NCBI GenBank assembly: GCA_030765065.1
Contig: CM060990.1
Location: 498,408,190 to 498,472,189 of the forward strand
Direction: 5' to 3'
DNA from: Deroplatys truncata
Taxonomy: Eukaryota > Arthropoda > Insecta > Mantodea > Mantidae
DNA: 64,000 bases
The notes beneath the pieces are model-generated. The model was not told the DNA's origin, searched no databases, and worked only from the letters and a program-made list of their open reading frames with translations. Each line of letters begins with the position of its first letter. The first letter of the stretch is position 1. Positions 63,700-64,000 of this stretch are shown here, piece after piece. The translations under genes and the position numbers were made by a program.

Positions 63700-64000
63700 A
63701 GCCATTCACTCAAGTGAAAAATATGAAAATAGTGGTAGTCAGTGCAAGAAAAGTGGTTCAGATTAACAGCCCATTTTATAAACTTGAAAAATCCTACCTG
63801 TTACTTTAGCCTGAAATTAACAGTTCTATTTTAAAGGAAATAATAAAAGTCTTAAAATATTTAATTCAATTATAAATATTCATTATTGTCTCTGTTTTAC
63901 TTGTTATGCTTTGTGTTGTAAGAAGAATAAATGCGTAACAATAATATAACTTTCATCCAATTATTTTTGTTGCTTTTATACTCTGTTTCCTTTGTTAAGT
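63700..64000. other. AT-rich flank, nothing recognised
   Basis: This is probably the 3' part of the hAT element, but its right terminal repeat is not in the window. Confidence 0.5.

Overview
This is eukaryotic DNA, most likely from an arthropod with a large, repeat-rich genome. A polyneopteran-type insect is my guess from the transposon mix; that is inference, not proof. I see no confident single-copy host gene. Almost everything recognisable is a transposable element or the remains of one.

Positions 1-53,500 are dominated by one family of non-LTR retrotransposon (LINE), present in eight long copies, here called A-H, all on the minus strand. A complete copy is about 6.05 kb. Its parts, in order, are a ~637-nt 5' leader, ORF1 (429 aa, gag-like, three zinc knuckles), a 20- or 22-nt spacer, ORF2 (1229 aa: AP-type endonuclease, reverse transcriptase, RNase H, C-terminal zinc knuckle), and a ~0.4-kb 3' UTR. 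The 3' UTR has a (TTR)n-like triplet array, a conserved stem-loop structure and a (ATC)n tail. This domain order fits the I-like group of LINEs. The copies are nested, and target-site duplications (TSDs) of 10-14 bp let the order be read. B (2219-14355) sits in the leader of A (1-2218 plus 14356-14894). C (6547-12599) sits in ORF1 of B. D (24581-30613) stands alone. E (31062-53487) contains F (32088-50263), inserted in its ORF2. F contains G (32696-38742, in its ORF2) and H (42744-48795, in its ORF1). Copies C, G and H have both ORFs intact; B has an intact ORF2. A, D, E and F carry deletions, frameshifts or nonsense changes, and A has ORF1 and ORF2 fused in frame.

Positions 14,895-24,568 are AT-rich unique-looking DNA. 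They hold a dead CGGBP1-related hAT transposase (18136-19430), a 1.77-kb non-coding PIF/Harbinger-like element (19582-21349, TSD TAA), a 1.59-kb PIF/Harbinger element (21615-23205, TSD TTA) with remains of a MADF gene and of the transposase N-terminus, and the C-terminus of an unrelated LINE reverse transcriptase (23977-24213).

Positions 53,499-64,000 hold further decayed elements. They are a ZBED5/Buster-like hAT interrupted by a tRNA-derived SINE with a 12-bp TSD, a three-unit 63-bp in-frame tandem repeat, a pogo/Tigger-like transposase, an RTE-like LINE piece, a decayed gene of an uncharacterised DDE-like family, an 80-bp fragment (copy I) of the main LINE family with its own TSD, and a second BED-finger hAT with a recognisable left end.

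How they work together, from knowledge of the families: ORF1 protein packages the LINE RNA; ORF2 protein nicks the target, reverse-transcribes from the nick, and may remove the RNA strand with its RNase H. The 3' UTR structure is probably what ORF2 recognises. The nested arrangement shows repeated waves of this one family in one locus.
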